This document shows, one piece after another, positions 8,902-17,019 of a stretch of 64,000 nucleotides of DNA (within the stretch, counting starts at the first letter, position 1; each line of letters begins with the position of its first letter). Source of the stretch: VAZQ01 sp963744275 (GTDB taxonomy: Bacteria > Pseudomonadota > Alphaproteobacteria > Rhizobiales > Xanthobacteraceae); the NCBI GenBank assembly GCA_963744275.1, contig CAVUSX010000017.1:248001-312000 (forward strand). The letters are read 5' to 3'. The position numbers and the translations under genes were made by a program. A model generated the notes under the pieces. The model was not told the origin of the DNA. It did not search any database and was given only the letters and a program-made list of their open reading frames with translations.

Positions 8902-9669
8902 ATGACCGCATTGCAGCGCGCCAAGAACGAGCTCGCCGTGGCCAATCGTATTTTGGTCCGGCAAGGCGTCTTTGATGATGACGGCCACATCAGCCTGCGT
9001 CATCCCGGCGATCCGAGCCGTTATCTGATGTCGCACGCGCTCAGCCCGGCTTTTGTGGAGCCGGACGACATCCTCGAATTCACCCTGGACGGCAATCCGG
9101 TCGCGCCAGACGCGCGGGCGCTCTGGCTCGAGCGGTTCATGCACGGCGCGATCCTCGAGGCCCGGCCGGATATCCATGCGGTGCTCTACGCGCGCTCGGA
9201 GGATTTGCTGCCGTTCGGCGTCGCGCGAGCGGCGCTGCGCCCCGTCATCGCTTCGGTCGGAGATATGGGAACGCGTGTCCCGGCGTGGGATATCGCCGAC
9301 AGCTTCGGCGGCAGCACCGATCTGACGGTCAGCACGCTCGAGCGCGGGCGCGACTTGGCCCGGTGTCTCGGATCTGACCGAATCGTCCTCATGCGCGGCA
9401 TGGGCTTCGTGGCGACCGGACGCAGCCTGAACGATGTCGTCCGCCTGTCGGTCTATCTTCCGCGAAATGCCCGGACGCTGGCGGCCGCAACGGGATTTGG
9501 AAAGATCGCCGCACTTTCCGCCGGCGAGACCAAGGCGCGGCTCGCCATCGACCCGGAATCGAGCGCCATGCGTCGCGGCTGGGATTATTGGGCGCGGCAG
9601 GCGGGTTGCGCCCATTGGCTGGCCGACGAGCGAGTCACCGCCTGCTCTTCCCTGCGTTTGGACAGTTGA
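8902..9669 (+). CDS. Class II aldolase-like protein lacking the metal-binding histidines
   Basis: 255 residues from the ATG at 8902, preceded closely by GAAGGA. The fold lines up with the class II aldolase at 2138-2833: E77 is kept at the same place, but the zinc ligands are replaced. The HxH pair is Y96-A-R98, and the third His (RNHG motif) is M167 in 'MRGMGF'. By family knowledge these three His hold the catalytic metal, so this protein should not be a normal metal-dependent aldolase. Like its intact relative it is followed (46 bp) by a Bug-type receptor gene. It may be a binding or regulatory protein, or may use different chemistry. Its N-terminal extension upstream of 8902 is non-conserved. 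Confidence 0.8.
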   Translation: MTALQRAKNELAVANRILVRQGVFDDDGHISLRHPGDPSRYLMSHALSPAFVEPDDILEFTLDGNPVAPDARALWLERFMHGAILEARPDIHAVLYARSEDLLPFGVARAALRPVIASVGDMGTRVPAWDIADSFGGSTDLTVSTLERGRDLARCLGSDRIVLMRGMGFVATGRSLNDVVRLSVYLPRNARTLAAATGFGKIAALSAGETKARLAIDPESSAMRRGWDYWARQAGCAHWLADERVTACSSLRLDS

Positions 9670-9715
9670 TGTAAGCTCACGCCTGTTGGCATTCGCTCGC
9701 ATCCGGGAGGGCAGG

Positions 9716-10694
9716 ATGAAGCTTCCGCGCCGTCGATTTCTGCATCTGGCAGCCGCCGCTGCCGCGCTGCCGGCGGTCCCGCGGATCGCGCGGGCGCAAA
9801 TCTATCCGGCGCGGGCCGTTCATATCATCGTCGGTGTCGCCGCCGGCGGCCCGAACGACACCGTCGCGCGCCTGCTCGGTCAATGGCTTTCGGAGCGGCT
9901 CGGCCAGCAATTCGTCGTCGAGAACCGCACCGGCGCCGGCGGCAACATTGCGACCGAGGCGGTGGTGCGCTCGCCGGCCGACGGCTACACCTTGCTGCTG
10001 GAGACTTCAGCCAACGCCGTCAACGTTACGCTCTACGATAAGTCCAATTTCAATTTCCTCACCGACATCGCACCGGTCGCGGCCGTCATGCGCGTGCCCA
10101 ACGTCATGGTGGTCAATCCGATCGGTTCCGGCCAAGACCGTTCCCGAGTTCATCGCCTACGCCAAGGCGAATCCGGGCAAGATCAACATGGCGACGGCCG
10201 GCAACGGGACCACACCCCACATGTCGGGGGAGCTGTTCAAGCAGATGGCCGGCGTCGACCTGGTTCCGGTGGCCTATCGCGGTGGCGCGCCGGCGCTCAT
10301 CGATCTGATCGCCGGGCAGGATCAGGTGATGTTCGAGCCGACGATATCGACAGTCCCGTACGTCGAGGCCGGCAAGCTGCGCGCGCTGGCGGTGACCACC
10401 GCGATCCGTTCGGCGCTGCTGCCCGACATCCCGACCGTGAGCGAATCCGTGCCGGGATACGAAGTGAGCCAATGGTACGGCATCGGCGCCCCGCGGGGCA
10501 CGCCGTCCGAGATCATCGACAAGCTCAACCGGGAGATCAACACGGCCATGGCCGACCCCAAGCTGACGTCGCGGCTCGCCGAGCTGGGGGGCATGCCGAT
10601 CCCGATGACGACCGCTGCATTCGCCAAGCTCATCTCCGATGAGACCGAGAAGTGGGCGAAGGTGATCCGAACCGCCAACATCAAGCCGGAGTGA
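9716..10694 (+). CDS. Bug/TctC-type substrate-binding protein, one frame break near 10121
   Basis: Starts MKLPRRRFLHLAA with a Tat-like RRRF signal and GGGAGG-type ribosome site. Residues up to about 135 are in one frame; from 'VPAKTVPEFIAYAKANPGK' onward the protein continues in the next frame to 10694. Removing one base (the A near 10121) restores a 325-residue protein, exactly the length of the intact paralogue at 46970-47947, with which it shares its first 13 residues and its end 'TANIKPE'. Bug receptors bind small carboxylates in the periplasm. It follows the metal-less aldolase-like gene by 46 bp. The break is likely a sequence error. Confidence 0.85.
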
Positions 10695-10773
10695 GCGCGA
10701 TGGTCAGCGCGCCCGATATCTGTTCACGCTCGCCGGGCGGCGCAACAAGAGCCTGCCACGCAGGGGCCGATGA

Positions 10774-11862
10774 ATGGCGATCGCGGAGAACCTGATCAGC
10801 CCTTCTGCCGGCGTGTTACCGGTGGTGGCATCGGCTCAGCCCGCGCGCGCTGATGTGCGCGCGGTGCAGCTTTATTTCCTGACCCTTTCGGCGCTCGGCC
10901 TCGCCGCGCTGGTGCTGGGCATCGAGAACAGGTTGACTCCCGGCCTGTTCGCCATCGCCCCGCCCGTCGATCTGCTTCCCCCGCTCGACGACCAGGCTTG
11001 GTCCGCCGCCTTCGAGTTGCACCAGCAGGATCCGGTCTTCGCCGCCTGCGGCGGTTCGGAGAATCTGGCGCAATTCAAGTTCCTGTATTGGTGGGAATGG
11101 CTGCGCCGCGGCAGCACGCTGCTGCTGGCGGGCACTTTCGCCTCGGGATTTCTCCTCGCCGCTCTGTTGCCGGGATATCGGTTCGTATTGCGGCGCCATA
11201 TCGCTCTTGGTCTCATCGGGGTCGGCTATCTGGTGGTTGGTTGGTGCCTCGACGCCGCGGTCGCGCATGTCGCGGACCTCGTCCGTTACGATACCGGACA
11301 ATACCGCCACGCCCTCGATATGACCTTCGCCAGCGTCGCGCTCGCCGTCGTTCTGGCTTCCGCCATCGTCCTGCCGCCGGCGCGGGCGGTGCGGTCGATC
11401 CGCCCTTTGAGCCGCAGCGGCTGCCTCTTCGTCGGGTTGATCATGCTCGATATTTGTTCCGGCGCGCTGTTCGCGTCACGCGACGCCATATCGGTATGGC
11501 GCAGCTTTCCCTGGTACGACACCGGCGTGCTGCCGCCGCTCGACCGCCTCACCACCTACGCGCCGCTGTGGCTGAATTTCACCTTCAATCAATACATGAT
11601 CCAATTGGTCCATCGCGTCCTGTCGATCGGCCTGTGGCTGGCGCTGCTCGCCAATCTGATCTGGGTGAGCCGGCGCAATCCGCGCGCCCGGGTGGGGGCG
11701 GCTGTGCTGTTCGTCCTCATGACCGCCGAGGCGGCGGTGGGGATTGCGACCCTTTGGCTCGGCGGCTCGGCGGTGGCGTCCTTCCTGCATGAGGTCGGTG
11801 CCATAGTCCTGCTGGCGGGCGCGTTCGCGGTCCTCATGCCGCGGCCGCAACCCGGCTTCTGA
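10774..11862 (+). CDS. Divergent COX15/CtaA (heme A synthase)-family membrane protein
   Basis: 362 residues, about eight membrane segments. Features of COX15/CtaA are clear: 'NRLTPGLF' near 52, a Pro-rich PP...PP loop, 'FKFLYWWEWLRR' (101-112), 'LGLIGVGYLVVGW', a 'FPWYDTGVLPP' loop (245-255) and 'HEVGAIVLL'. In the family four His ligate the two hemes. Here H280 (QLVHR) and H339 (FLHE) of the second pair are kept, but the first-pair His of the EWxH motif is R111 (E108-W-L-R) and the partner position in 'RHALDMT' appears to be D or displaced. It may be inactive as a heme A synthase or do another job. No oxidase gene is nearby. Confidence 0.7.
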   Translation: MAIAENLISPSAGVLPVVASAQPARADVRAVQLYFLTLSALGLAALVLGIENRLTPGLFAIAPPVDLLPPLDDQAWSAAFELHQQDPVFAACGGSENLAQFKFLYWWEWLRRGSTLLLAGTFASGFLLAALLPGYRFVLRRHIALGLIGVGYLVVGWCLDAAVAHVADLVRYDTGQYRHALDMTFASVALAVVLASAIVLPPARAVRSIRPLSRSGCLFVGLIMLDICSGALFASRDAISVWRSFPWYDTGVLPPLDRLTTYAPLWLNFTFNQYMIQLVHRVLSIGLWLALLANLIWVSRRNPRARVGAAVLFVLMTAEAAVGIATLWLGGSAVASFLHEVGAIVLLAGAFAVLMPRPQPGF

Positions 11863-11992
11863 ACGCATGTTTGACATGATGGTCATCACGCGACGGTCGA
11901 ATCTGCGATTCGTCCGCGAACCTTCGCCGCGCTGGCGCGACCAATAATCAGAGGCGCCTGCCGCGCCGCCCTGTCCGCGAAGGAGATCAGCC

Positions 11993-12169
11993 ATGACACG
12001 CGCAATGTCGCTCTTGCTGTCGGGAATTTTCGCCTTGAGTTTCGCCATCGTCACGCCCGCGCTGGCGCTCAATCCGCAGCCGCTGCCACCGGGCGCCCAT
12101 GCCCCCAGTGGCGGTCATGGCGGTCACAGCTTCCAGGCCTACGTTGCGAGCCGCCACAGCCACCGCTGA
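11993..12169 (+). CDS. Small secreted His-rich peptide with NPQPLPPG motif
   Basis: 58 residues, preceded by AAGGAG 7 nt upstream of the ATG. A clean signal peptide (about residues 1-25, ending ALA) is followed by L-NPQPLPPG and a short Gly/His-rich tail with six His among the last 25 residues. The NPQPLPPG stretch is a recurring signature of tiny secreted proteins in Bradyrhizobium and related soil bacteria. Its role is unknown; the His content suggests metal contact in the periplasm, which is only an inference. It follows the COX15-like gene by 130 bp and is followed at once by a dispersed repeat. Confidence 0.7.
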   Translation: MTRAMSLLLSGIFALSFAIVTPALALNPQPLPPGAHAPSGGHGGHSFQAYVASRHSHR

Positions 12170-12188
12170 GCCGCGTTCCGCCGCAGGA

Positions 12189-12346
12189 TTTTCCCTCCCC
12201 CTGAAAGGGGGAGGGTGGCGCCGAAGGCGCCGGGTGGGGGTCCCGCGTCCCCACGAACTCTGTGTTTGTTGCGTGACCCCCACCCGACCCGCTTTGCGGG
12301 TCGACCTCCCCCTTGCAGGGGGAGGTAAGAGGAGAGCGCACTGGTT
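12189..12346. repeat. Dispersed ~158-bp palindromic repeat, copy 1
   Basis: A structured repeat made of nested hairpins: CCCTCCCCCTGAAAGGGGGAGGG, then GGCGCCGAAGGCGCC, then a GTGGGGGTC/GACCCCCAC pair, CCCGCTTTGCGGG, and ACCTCCCCCTTGCAGGGGGAGGT. The same unit occurs in reverse orientation at 47972-48136. No coding capacity. The hairpins could act as a transcription stop for the small gene upstream and for the convergent gene at 12429. Confidence 0.85.
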
Positions 12347-12428
12347 CGTCATATCCTGCGTTCCGCTCACATCCGCGGCGCCACCCCGGGGGATGGGACC
12401 CGAGGCGGCGCCGCTTCATCTGGCCCGG

Positions 12429-13470
12429 TCACCTGGCCAGATAGTTGCGATGCACCCAGGCGCTCGCCGGCGCCGCCGCCGGCTTGGCTTCCATGAACAA
12501 GGTCTTGGCGCTCTCGCGCATTTGCACGCTGCCGCCCGAGCCCACATCCTTCTCGACGCTGGCCGCGGCGCTCGGGCTCGCCAGGAAGCCGCTCGCTTCC
12601 GACACCGGCGGCGCCGGCGCGGCTACTGCCATCGCGATCGGTGAGCGCTTCGGTCGCGCTCGCGCGCAACAGCTTGGGCCACATCTTCCGGAACAGGCCG
12701 TTCGAGGGATAGATGTCGGCGCTGTTGATCTTGCCGTTGACCGCGAAAATGTAGCCGACGATGTCGCTGTCCTTCTCGCCGAGCGGCTGCAGCGCCTTGA
12801 CGTAGTCGGCCTGGGCGCGCTCGAGCCCGCCGTTCTCCAGCGCCAGCTGCAGGCTGCTGCGCGACGTCGGCGCGGCCACCGGCGCGCCGAGATTGCTCGC
12901 AAGCTTGCTCTGGATCTCCGTCACCCTGTTCCAGATCTCGCGCTGACGCGTGCTCACGCTCTGGGCATCGGCGCCCTTCGGCGACGCTGCTCCGGCCATC
13001 TCGATCTTGGCGGCGCGCGAGGGCAGCGACGCGCTCGCGGTCGAGAACTTCGCCACGTCCTCGCTGCCGCGCGCCGACCAGCGCCCTTGCTCGACGCAGA
13101 ACGAGGTGATGTCGAGCGGTCCCGAATGCGGCTTGAGTATCAGGCTCACGCTGAGCACGCGGTCCTGCTGCCCGCCCTTCACGATGTCGCCGGCCTGGAT
13201 GAAGATCTCCTCGTTGCCGGTGTTCTCGACCCGCAGCTCGTTGACCTGGCCGATCTCGCGCACCTCGATGGTCTTCTTGGCGAGCGCCTCGGCGAGCGTC
13301 AGCGGCACCGGGCCGCCGCGGGATTGGCCGTGCACGAAATAGATCGCGAGGTTTTCGTGCACCGCCGGACCGGACAGGCGATAGTCGTCGCCCGGCTCGG
13401 CCTGCGCGGCACCGCCGGCGAATTGAGCCACGCAGAGCGAGAGGGCCGCCAGTAGATTCCATGTCGTCAT
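12429..13470 (-). CDS. Secreted DUF6569 (ARPP-1)-like protein, one frame break near 12635
   Basis: About 346 residues after correction. Signal peptide at residues 1-24 (ending AQAE). The body, with 'VHENLAIYFVHG', 'LTLAEALAKKTIEV', 'NELRVENTGNEEIFIQAGDIVKGG'-type segments, matches the ARG/rhodanese/phosphatase-associated domain DUF6569 as I recall it. The frame changes near 12635, after 'ATEALTD'; removing one base joins it to the segment ending 'SAWVHRNYLAR' and the stop at 12429. Reading on without correction gives a junk basic tail. Function unknown; probably periplasmic. It is divergent from the 2.1-kb insert at 13.6-15.8 kb. Confidence 0.7.
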
Positions 13471-13585
13471 CGGACACTCCTGATGGCGCGCGGGCGCGCG
13501 TCAGCGCGCCGCGGCGCTTTCGGTAACGGCTTGCCGTCGTGCGGCCGCGTTTTCGGCGGTCGTTCGGCAGACCCGTTAGACGGAC

Positions 13586-13672
13586 AGGCCCGGAAATTTC
13601 GGCGGCGGCGTTCTGAAAAAAACCTGAATGACTTGTAATTTGCGACCGGTTGCCCGTCACTGTCGCGATCGG
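13586..13672 (+). repeat. 87-bp direct repeat, copy 1
   Basis: Matches 15795-15881 over 87 bp with six mismatches and no gaps, in the same orientation. Both contain a run of seven A followed by CCTGAA and ACTTGTAATTTGCG. Copy 2 sits directly before the sigma-factor gene, so the unit may include that gene's promoter; copy 1 has no equivalent gene behind it. The two copies bracket the low-GC insert. Confidence 0.85.
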
Positions 13673-14027
13673 CTCTGAGTGACAGTCAGAGGCTCACATG
13701 CAAGATATGCCCGGACCGCTTAGGCTAATGGCAGGTCCGCGCAGCCAGGGTACCGGAAGGGGTAACGGTCGGAGAGCAATTCCGGTCACCGCAAAGAGAT
13801 GATTGTGGGGGCTGCCTCGCTTAGCTCGGATCAGTCCCGAACCTCCTTGGCCCGGTGCCTTCCGTCTCGCATCCGTTCCGAGGCTGGGGCCGGGTCCCAG
13901 GGTAGGCGGGGCCCAGGGGCAGGGTATTTCCCCCAGGCGCCTCGGAAATGTGGTCGGGTTGGGGCCCGATGGCGATACCCAGAGCAGCGGAAAGCAAAAT
14001 CGCCAGGAGCGAGGGTCGCTCATGGCT
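13673..14027. other. Non-coding stretch inside the insert, possible 34-residue ORF
   Basis: No supported gene. A tiny frame at 13698-13802 (starts MQDMPGPLRLMAG) has an AGAGG site 6 nt upstream of its ATG and directly follows repeat copy 1, so it could be the trace of a coding start once linked to that repeat; it is not otherwise convincing. Bases 13880-13970 are rich in GGGGCCC-type blocks that can fold into hairpins and may end transcription of the minus-strand gene at 14028. Confidence 0.3.
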
Positions 14028-14849
14028 CTAGTCCTCAAATTCGTAATCGTGGTCTTTGTGTATCTCGAAGCGACCGAAATCGTCTTGGCTGGGCGGATAA
14101 CTTTCATAGGTGAAGCGACGGCAAAATCCAGTTTGGCGGATACCAGTGAAATTAACGTATTCGATTGTGCCAAATAAATAGAGTTGCTTTTCCCCCCACA
14201 GGATTTCGCGCACTCCATCATCGTCGAGTATTTGGCCGTCAGAGACATGGCGAAACAGAGTAACGCCGCTCAGCAATTCCGCATTGGTCCTGAAACGAGT
14301 GGTCCGCAAATCGGGGTCGCCAGAAAACTCATCGTATGGGGGGCGCTGTGGAAGCCTCCTGCCTGGGGGGAGGATAATTGTATCGAAGTTAATCCAAGTA
14401 ATAAAACCAGAAGTGTTCCCCACATTAACGATGTCAAGATTGACCTCGAAAGGGCCGCCCCTTCTCCAGGCGATCTGATCTATCAACCACATATGCTTCA
14501 ACCGCATCTTTGGTCTGTGAGAGGAAAGGAATTCAGTGCGGGCGAGTTGGAACTGACGTTCACTAGCCTCCCACAATCGTTTGGTGGAGTACCACAGAGT
14601 GCCGGTAAAGATAGCCGTAGCCACCGCGGAAATAGCAATTATCCACTCATGCCCGATTGCTTCGAGTATGCTGTCCACCGATGCAACAAGAAATGTGTGG
14701 AGGGTTGGGCATCCATTTTGCGGGGCCTCTACGACGCAAAGTGGCCCTCTTGATGTTAGCCAACTCATTCCATCTAGGATCGCGACATAGGACAACGCCA
14801 GCGTCCACAACAAACGCCCGTGTGACCATTTTGCTAGTGCTTCAAACAT
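14028..14849 (-). CDS. Two-TM hypothetical membrane protein in low-GC insert
   Basis: 273 residues. Two membrane segments near residues 12-33 and 68-88, then 'SERQFQLARTEFLSSHRPKMRLKHMWL'-type sequence that begins a soluble C-terminal domain of about 160 residues rich in beta strand. The pattern of TM pair, amphipathic helix with LWxxTKxLWEASERQ, then THRP/SHRP is common in uncharacterised rhizobial membrane proteins. Base composition is clearly lower in GC than the flanks. It is divergent from the HEPN-motif gene at 15065, sharing a 215-bp upstream region, and both lie between the 87-bp direct repeats, which suggests transfer together. Function unknown. Confidence 0.75.
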   Translation of the reverse strand: MFEALAKWSHGRLLWTLALSYVAILDGMSWLTSRGPLCVVEAPQNGCPTLHTFLVASVDSILEAIGHEWIIAISAVATAIFTGTLWYSTKRLWEASERQFQLARTEFLSSHRPKMRLKHMWLIDQIAWRRGGPFEVNLDIVNVGNTSGFITWINFDTIILPPGRRLPQRPPYDEFSGDPDLRTTRFRTNAELLSGVTLFRHVSDGQILDDDGVREILWGEKQLYLFGTIEYVNFTGIRQTGFCRRFTYESYPPSQDDFGRFEIHKDHDYEFED

Positions 14850-15064
14850 TTTCTGAATTCGCCACCCCTAAAGGTCCCTATTTATTCGACCACTGTAGCG
14901 GAACTACCGCTGAATGTATCCGGTCGTTGAAGCGGAACGCGAAACCCTATCGAGACGATATCACATGGGAAGCTCCGCTCTCTTGCGCTTGATCCGCTTG
15001 ATCCTAGCGACTACGGGCGTATGTCCGATAGAATTATCGCATGCTCCAATAATGGGAGGGCACT

Positions 15065-15571
15065 ATGAAAGCTGATGACCCGCGCCTCGAAAAGAGCCGC
15101 AAAGAAGCCGTCGAGCGTAGTCGAAAGATGAGCGCGCTCACGCTCGCGGTTATCAGAGGGCATCTAATTCTCGAGCAGGCCATGGACGAGTTTCTTGGAG
15201 CATCGTTATTTCATCCCGAACATGTCCAGCAAAGTCGCTTCCAGTTTTTGCACAAGGCGCAGATGTGCAAGTCGCTGAGCCTTAATCAGAACGACGATGA
15301 TATTTTGGCGCTGGTGTGGGACGGAAACGAACTTCGCAACAAGGTTGCACACAGTCTGTCGCCCGATGATATTAAAAAGAAAATGGACCGAGTGCGGAGG
15401 GTGTACTTGGAAATTCTCACGCCCGATCAGCGGAAGAGCGTAGAGAATGACTCCGATGACCGGATTGCGGAAGCTGCTTTCTTTTTGTGCGCGGGCTTCT
15501 TGGCGACTTTACAGGACGACGCAAAATCGCGACGCAAACTCATCGACGAGCAGTGGAAGCCTAGCCGTTAG
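15065..15571 (+). CDS. HEPN-motif protein, possible RNase/defence component
   Basis: 168 residues, all-helical. 'ELRNKVAHSL' contains R91-N-x-x-x-H96, the RNxxxH signature of HEPN domains, and 'RGHLILEQAMDEFL' (31-44) supplies the usual upstream helix with HxxxE. HEPN proteins with this motif are often metal-independent RNases in toxin-antitoxin and anti-phage modules, though some are non-catalytic. GGAGGG precedes the ATG by about 7 nt. Low-GC composition and the bounding direct repeats suggest horizontal transfer. No adjacent antitoxin (MNT nucleotidyltransferase) gene is visible; the divergent two-TM gene is the only partner candidate. Confidence 0.7.
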   Translation: MKADDPRLEKSRKEAVERSRKMSALTLAVIRGHLILEQAMDEFLGASLFHPEHVQQSRFQFLHKAQMCKSLSLNQNDDDILALVWDGNELRNKVAHSLSPDDIKKKMDRVRRVYLEILTPDQRKSVENDSDDRIAEAAFFLCAGFLATLQDDAKSRRKLIDEQWKPSR

Positions 15572-15794
15572 CCTGCGCGAGGGGATAAGCGACTGTGCCA
15601 CTAGCATCCTCGTCACTCCGCCACCCATGGCACCTCACTTGGCAACCTGTCGACCTTGCCAGAATTGCCGCGCCTGGGGACGTTGCGACCTATCGAGATC
15701 ATTTCTGACGTAGTTTCAATGTGCTGCGGGATGCCGGTGGCGCTGGCGGAGGGGCTAACAGAAGGTCTGTGTAGCGCCACTATCTCCCCGCGGT

Positions 15795-15881
15795 AGGCCC
15801 GGAATTTTCGGCGGCGGCGTTCCGAAAAAAACCTGAAAGACTTGTAATTTGCGGCCGGTTGCCCGTTACTGTCGCAATCGG
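15795..15881 (+). repeat. 87-bp direct repeat, copy 2 (upstream of sigma-factor gene)
   Basis: Second copy of the repeat at 13586-13672 (about 93% identity by eye). It ends 16 bp before the GTG start of the sigma-like gene and so likely carries its promoter. The distance between copies is 2.2 kb and everything between them differs in composition from the flanks. Confidence 0.85.
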
Positions 15882-15897
15882 GCCTGACAGGTTATCC

Positions 15898-16998
15898 GTG
15901 ACCGCACCTTTTGATCCGGACAAAGCGCTGCTGGCGGCCGCCTTGCGGGGGGACGCCGGGGCCGGGGAGGATTTGGTCCGCGCGCTGGCCGATCTGGTGT
16001 GGACCGCGTGCGGGCGGGTGACCTGCGGCGGAGCCGATACCGAGACGGCTTTCCGTGAGGTCGTGGCGGGCCTGCGGGCGAACGGATTTTCGCGGCTCAA
16101 GGATTACGATGGACGCGCGCGCGTGCGGGTCTATGTCGCGCTGGTGGTGCGCGATCTCTTGTTGGAGCGCGCCGTCAACTTGCTGGTGCTCGATGCCGGC
16201 CGCGGCTGGCCGGCGTTCGAGGCGTTCTTTTGCCACGACATGCGGCGCACGATCGAGCGGGCCTTGCCCGGCACCGGCAACAGCCAGAACCGCGATGACG
16301 CCTATCAGGCGGTCTGCGAAGCCTTGCTGCGGAACGATTTCCAGCGGCTGCGCGCCTATTCGGGCCGCGGCAGCCTGTCGGGCTTCGTGCTGCACACCAT
16401 CGATAACCTGGTCATCGATTTCGTGCGCACCATCGTTCCGCGGCGCCGGCTGCCGGCCGCGATCCATCGTTTGCCGGCGCTCGATCAGGCGGTGTTCCGG
16501 CTCATCTACTGGGAGCGGCTCGCGGCCGAGCCCGCGCTCCTGCTCGCGCATTTGGCGCGTGGCGGCGAGGCACCGCCGAGCGCGCCCGCGGTCGCGCAGG
16601 CGATCGCCCGGGTCCGCGAGACGCTTCCGGCCGGCTATTACCCCGAGCCACGTGGCGATGGCCACACCGTCGAGCTTTCGGCGGTCGAGGATTTCGCGCC
16701 GGCGGTCGGTTCCGACGATTTCCGCGTCCCGACCCCGGAGGACAATCTGGTCGAGAGCCAGGCGGCGCAGCTGTTGGAGCAGGCGCTGGATGCGCTCAGG
16801 CAGCTGCTGCCCTCTCTTCCGGCCGCGGAACGACTATATATGCAGCTGGCGCTCGCGGGCGCGCCGGCGCGCGAGATCGCGCGCCTCCTCTGCGTGCCGG
16901 TCGAGGATGTGCACAAGCTCGCCCAGAGGCTCAAGCGCCGATTGCGCGACGAGCTCGGCGACCAGGACGTGGTGAAAAAGTGGCGGCTGTCCGTCTAA
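15898..16998 (+). CDS. Sigma-70-like factor with two tandem region-2-like segments
   Basis: 366 residues from GTG 15898 (AGG 6 nt upstream). Region 4 is recognisable near residues 295-355 ('LLPSLPAAERLYMQL...ARLLCVPVEDVHKLAQRLKRRL'), a helix-turn-helix of the sigma-70/ECF type. The middle shows a region-2-like segment at about 133-182 ('AYQAVCEALLRNDFQRL', 'GRGSLSGFVL'). A second, clearly related segment lies at about 48-97 ('AFREVVAGLRANGFSRL', 'GRARVRVYVA'), so region 2 appears duplicated. The next gene, 21 bp downstream, encodes a membrane partner, consistent with a sigma/anti-sigma pair. Regulon unknown. Confidence 0.75.
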   Translation: MTAPFDPDKALLAAALRGDAGAGEDLVRALADLVWTACGRVTCGGADTETAFREVVAGLRANGFSRLKDYDGRARVRVYVALVVRDLLLERAVNLLVLDAGRGWPAFEAFFCHDMRRTIERALPGTGNSQNRDDAYQAVCEALLRNDFQRLRAYSGRGSLSGFVLHTIDNLVIDFVRTIVPRRRLPAAIHRLPALDQAVFRLIYWERLAAEPALLLAHLARGGEAPPSAPAVAQAIARVRETLPAGYYPEPRGDGHTVELSAVEDFAPAVGSDDFRVPTPEDNLVESQAAQLLEQALDALRQLLPSLPAAERLYMQLALAGAPAREIARLLCVPVEDVHKLAQRLKRRLRDELGDQDVVKKWRLSV

Positions 16999-17019
16999 CC
17001 CGGGACAGGAGGATTGCGG

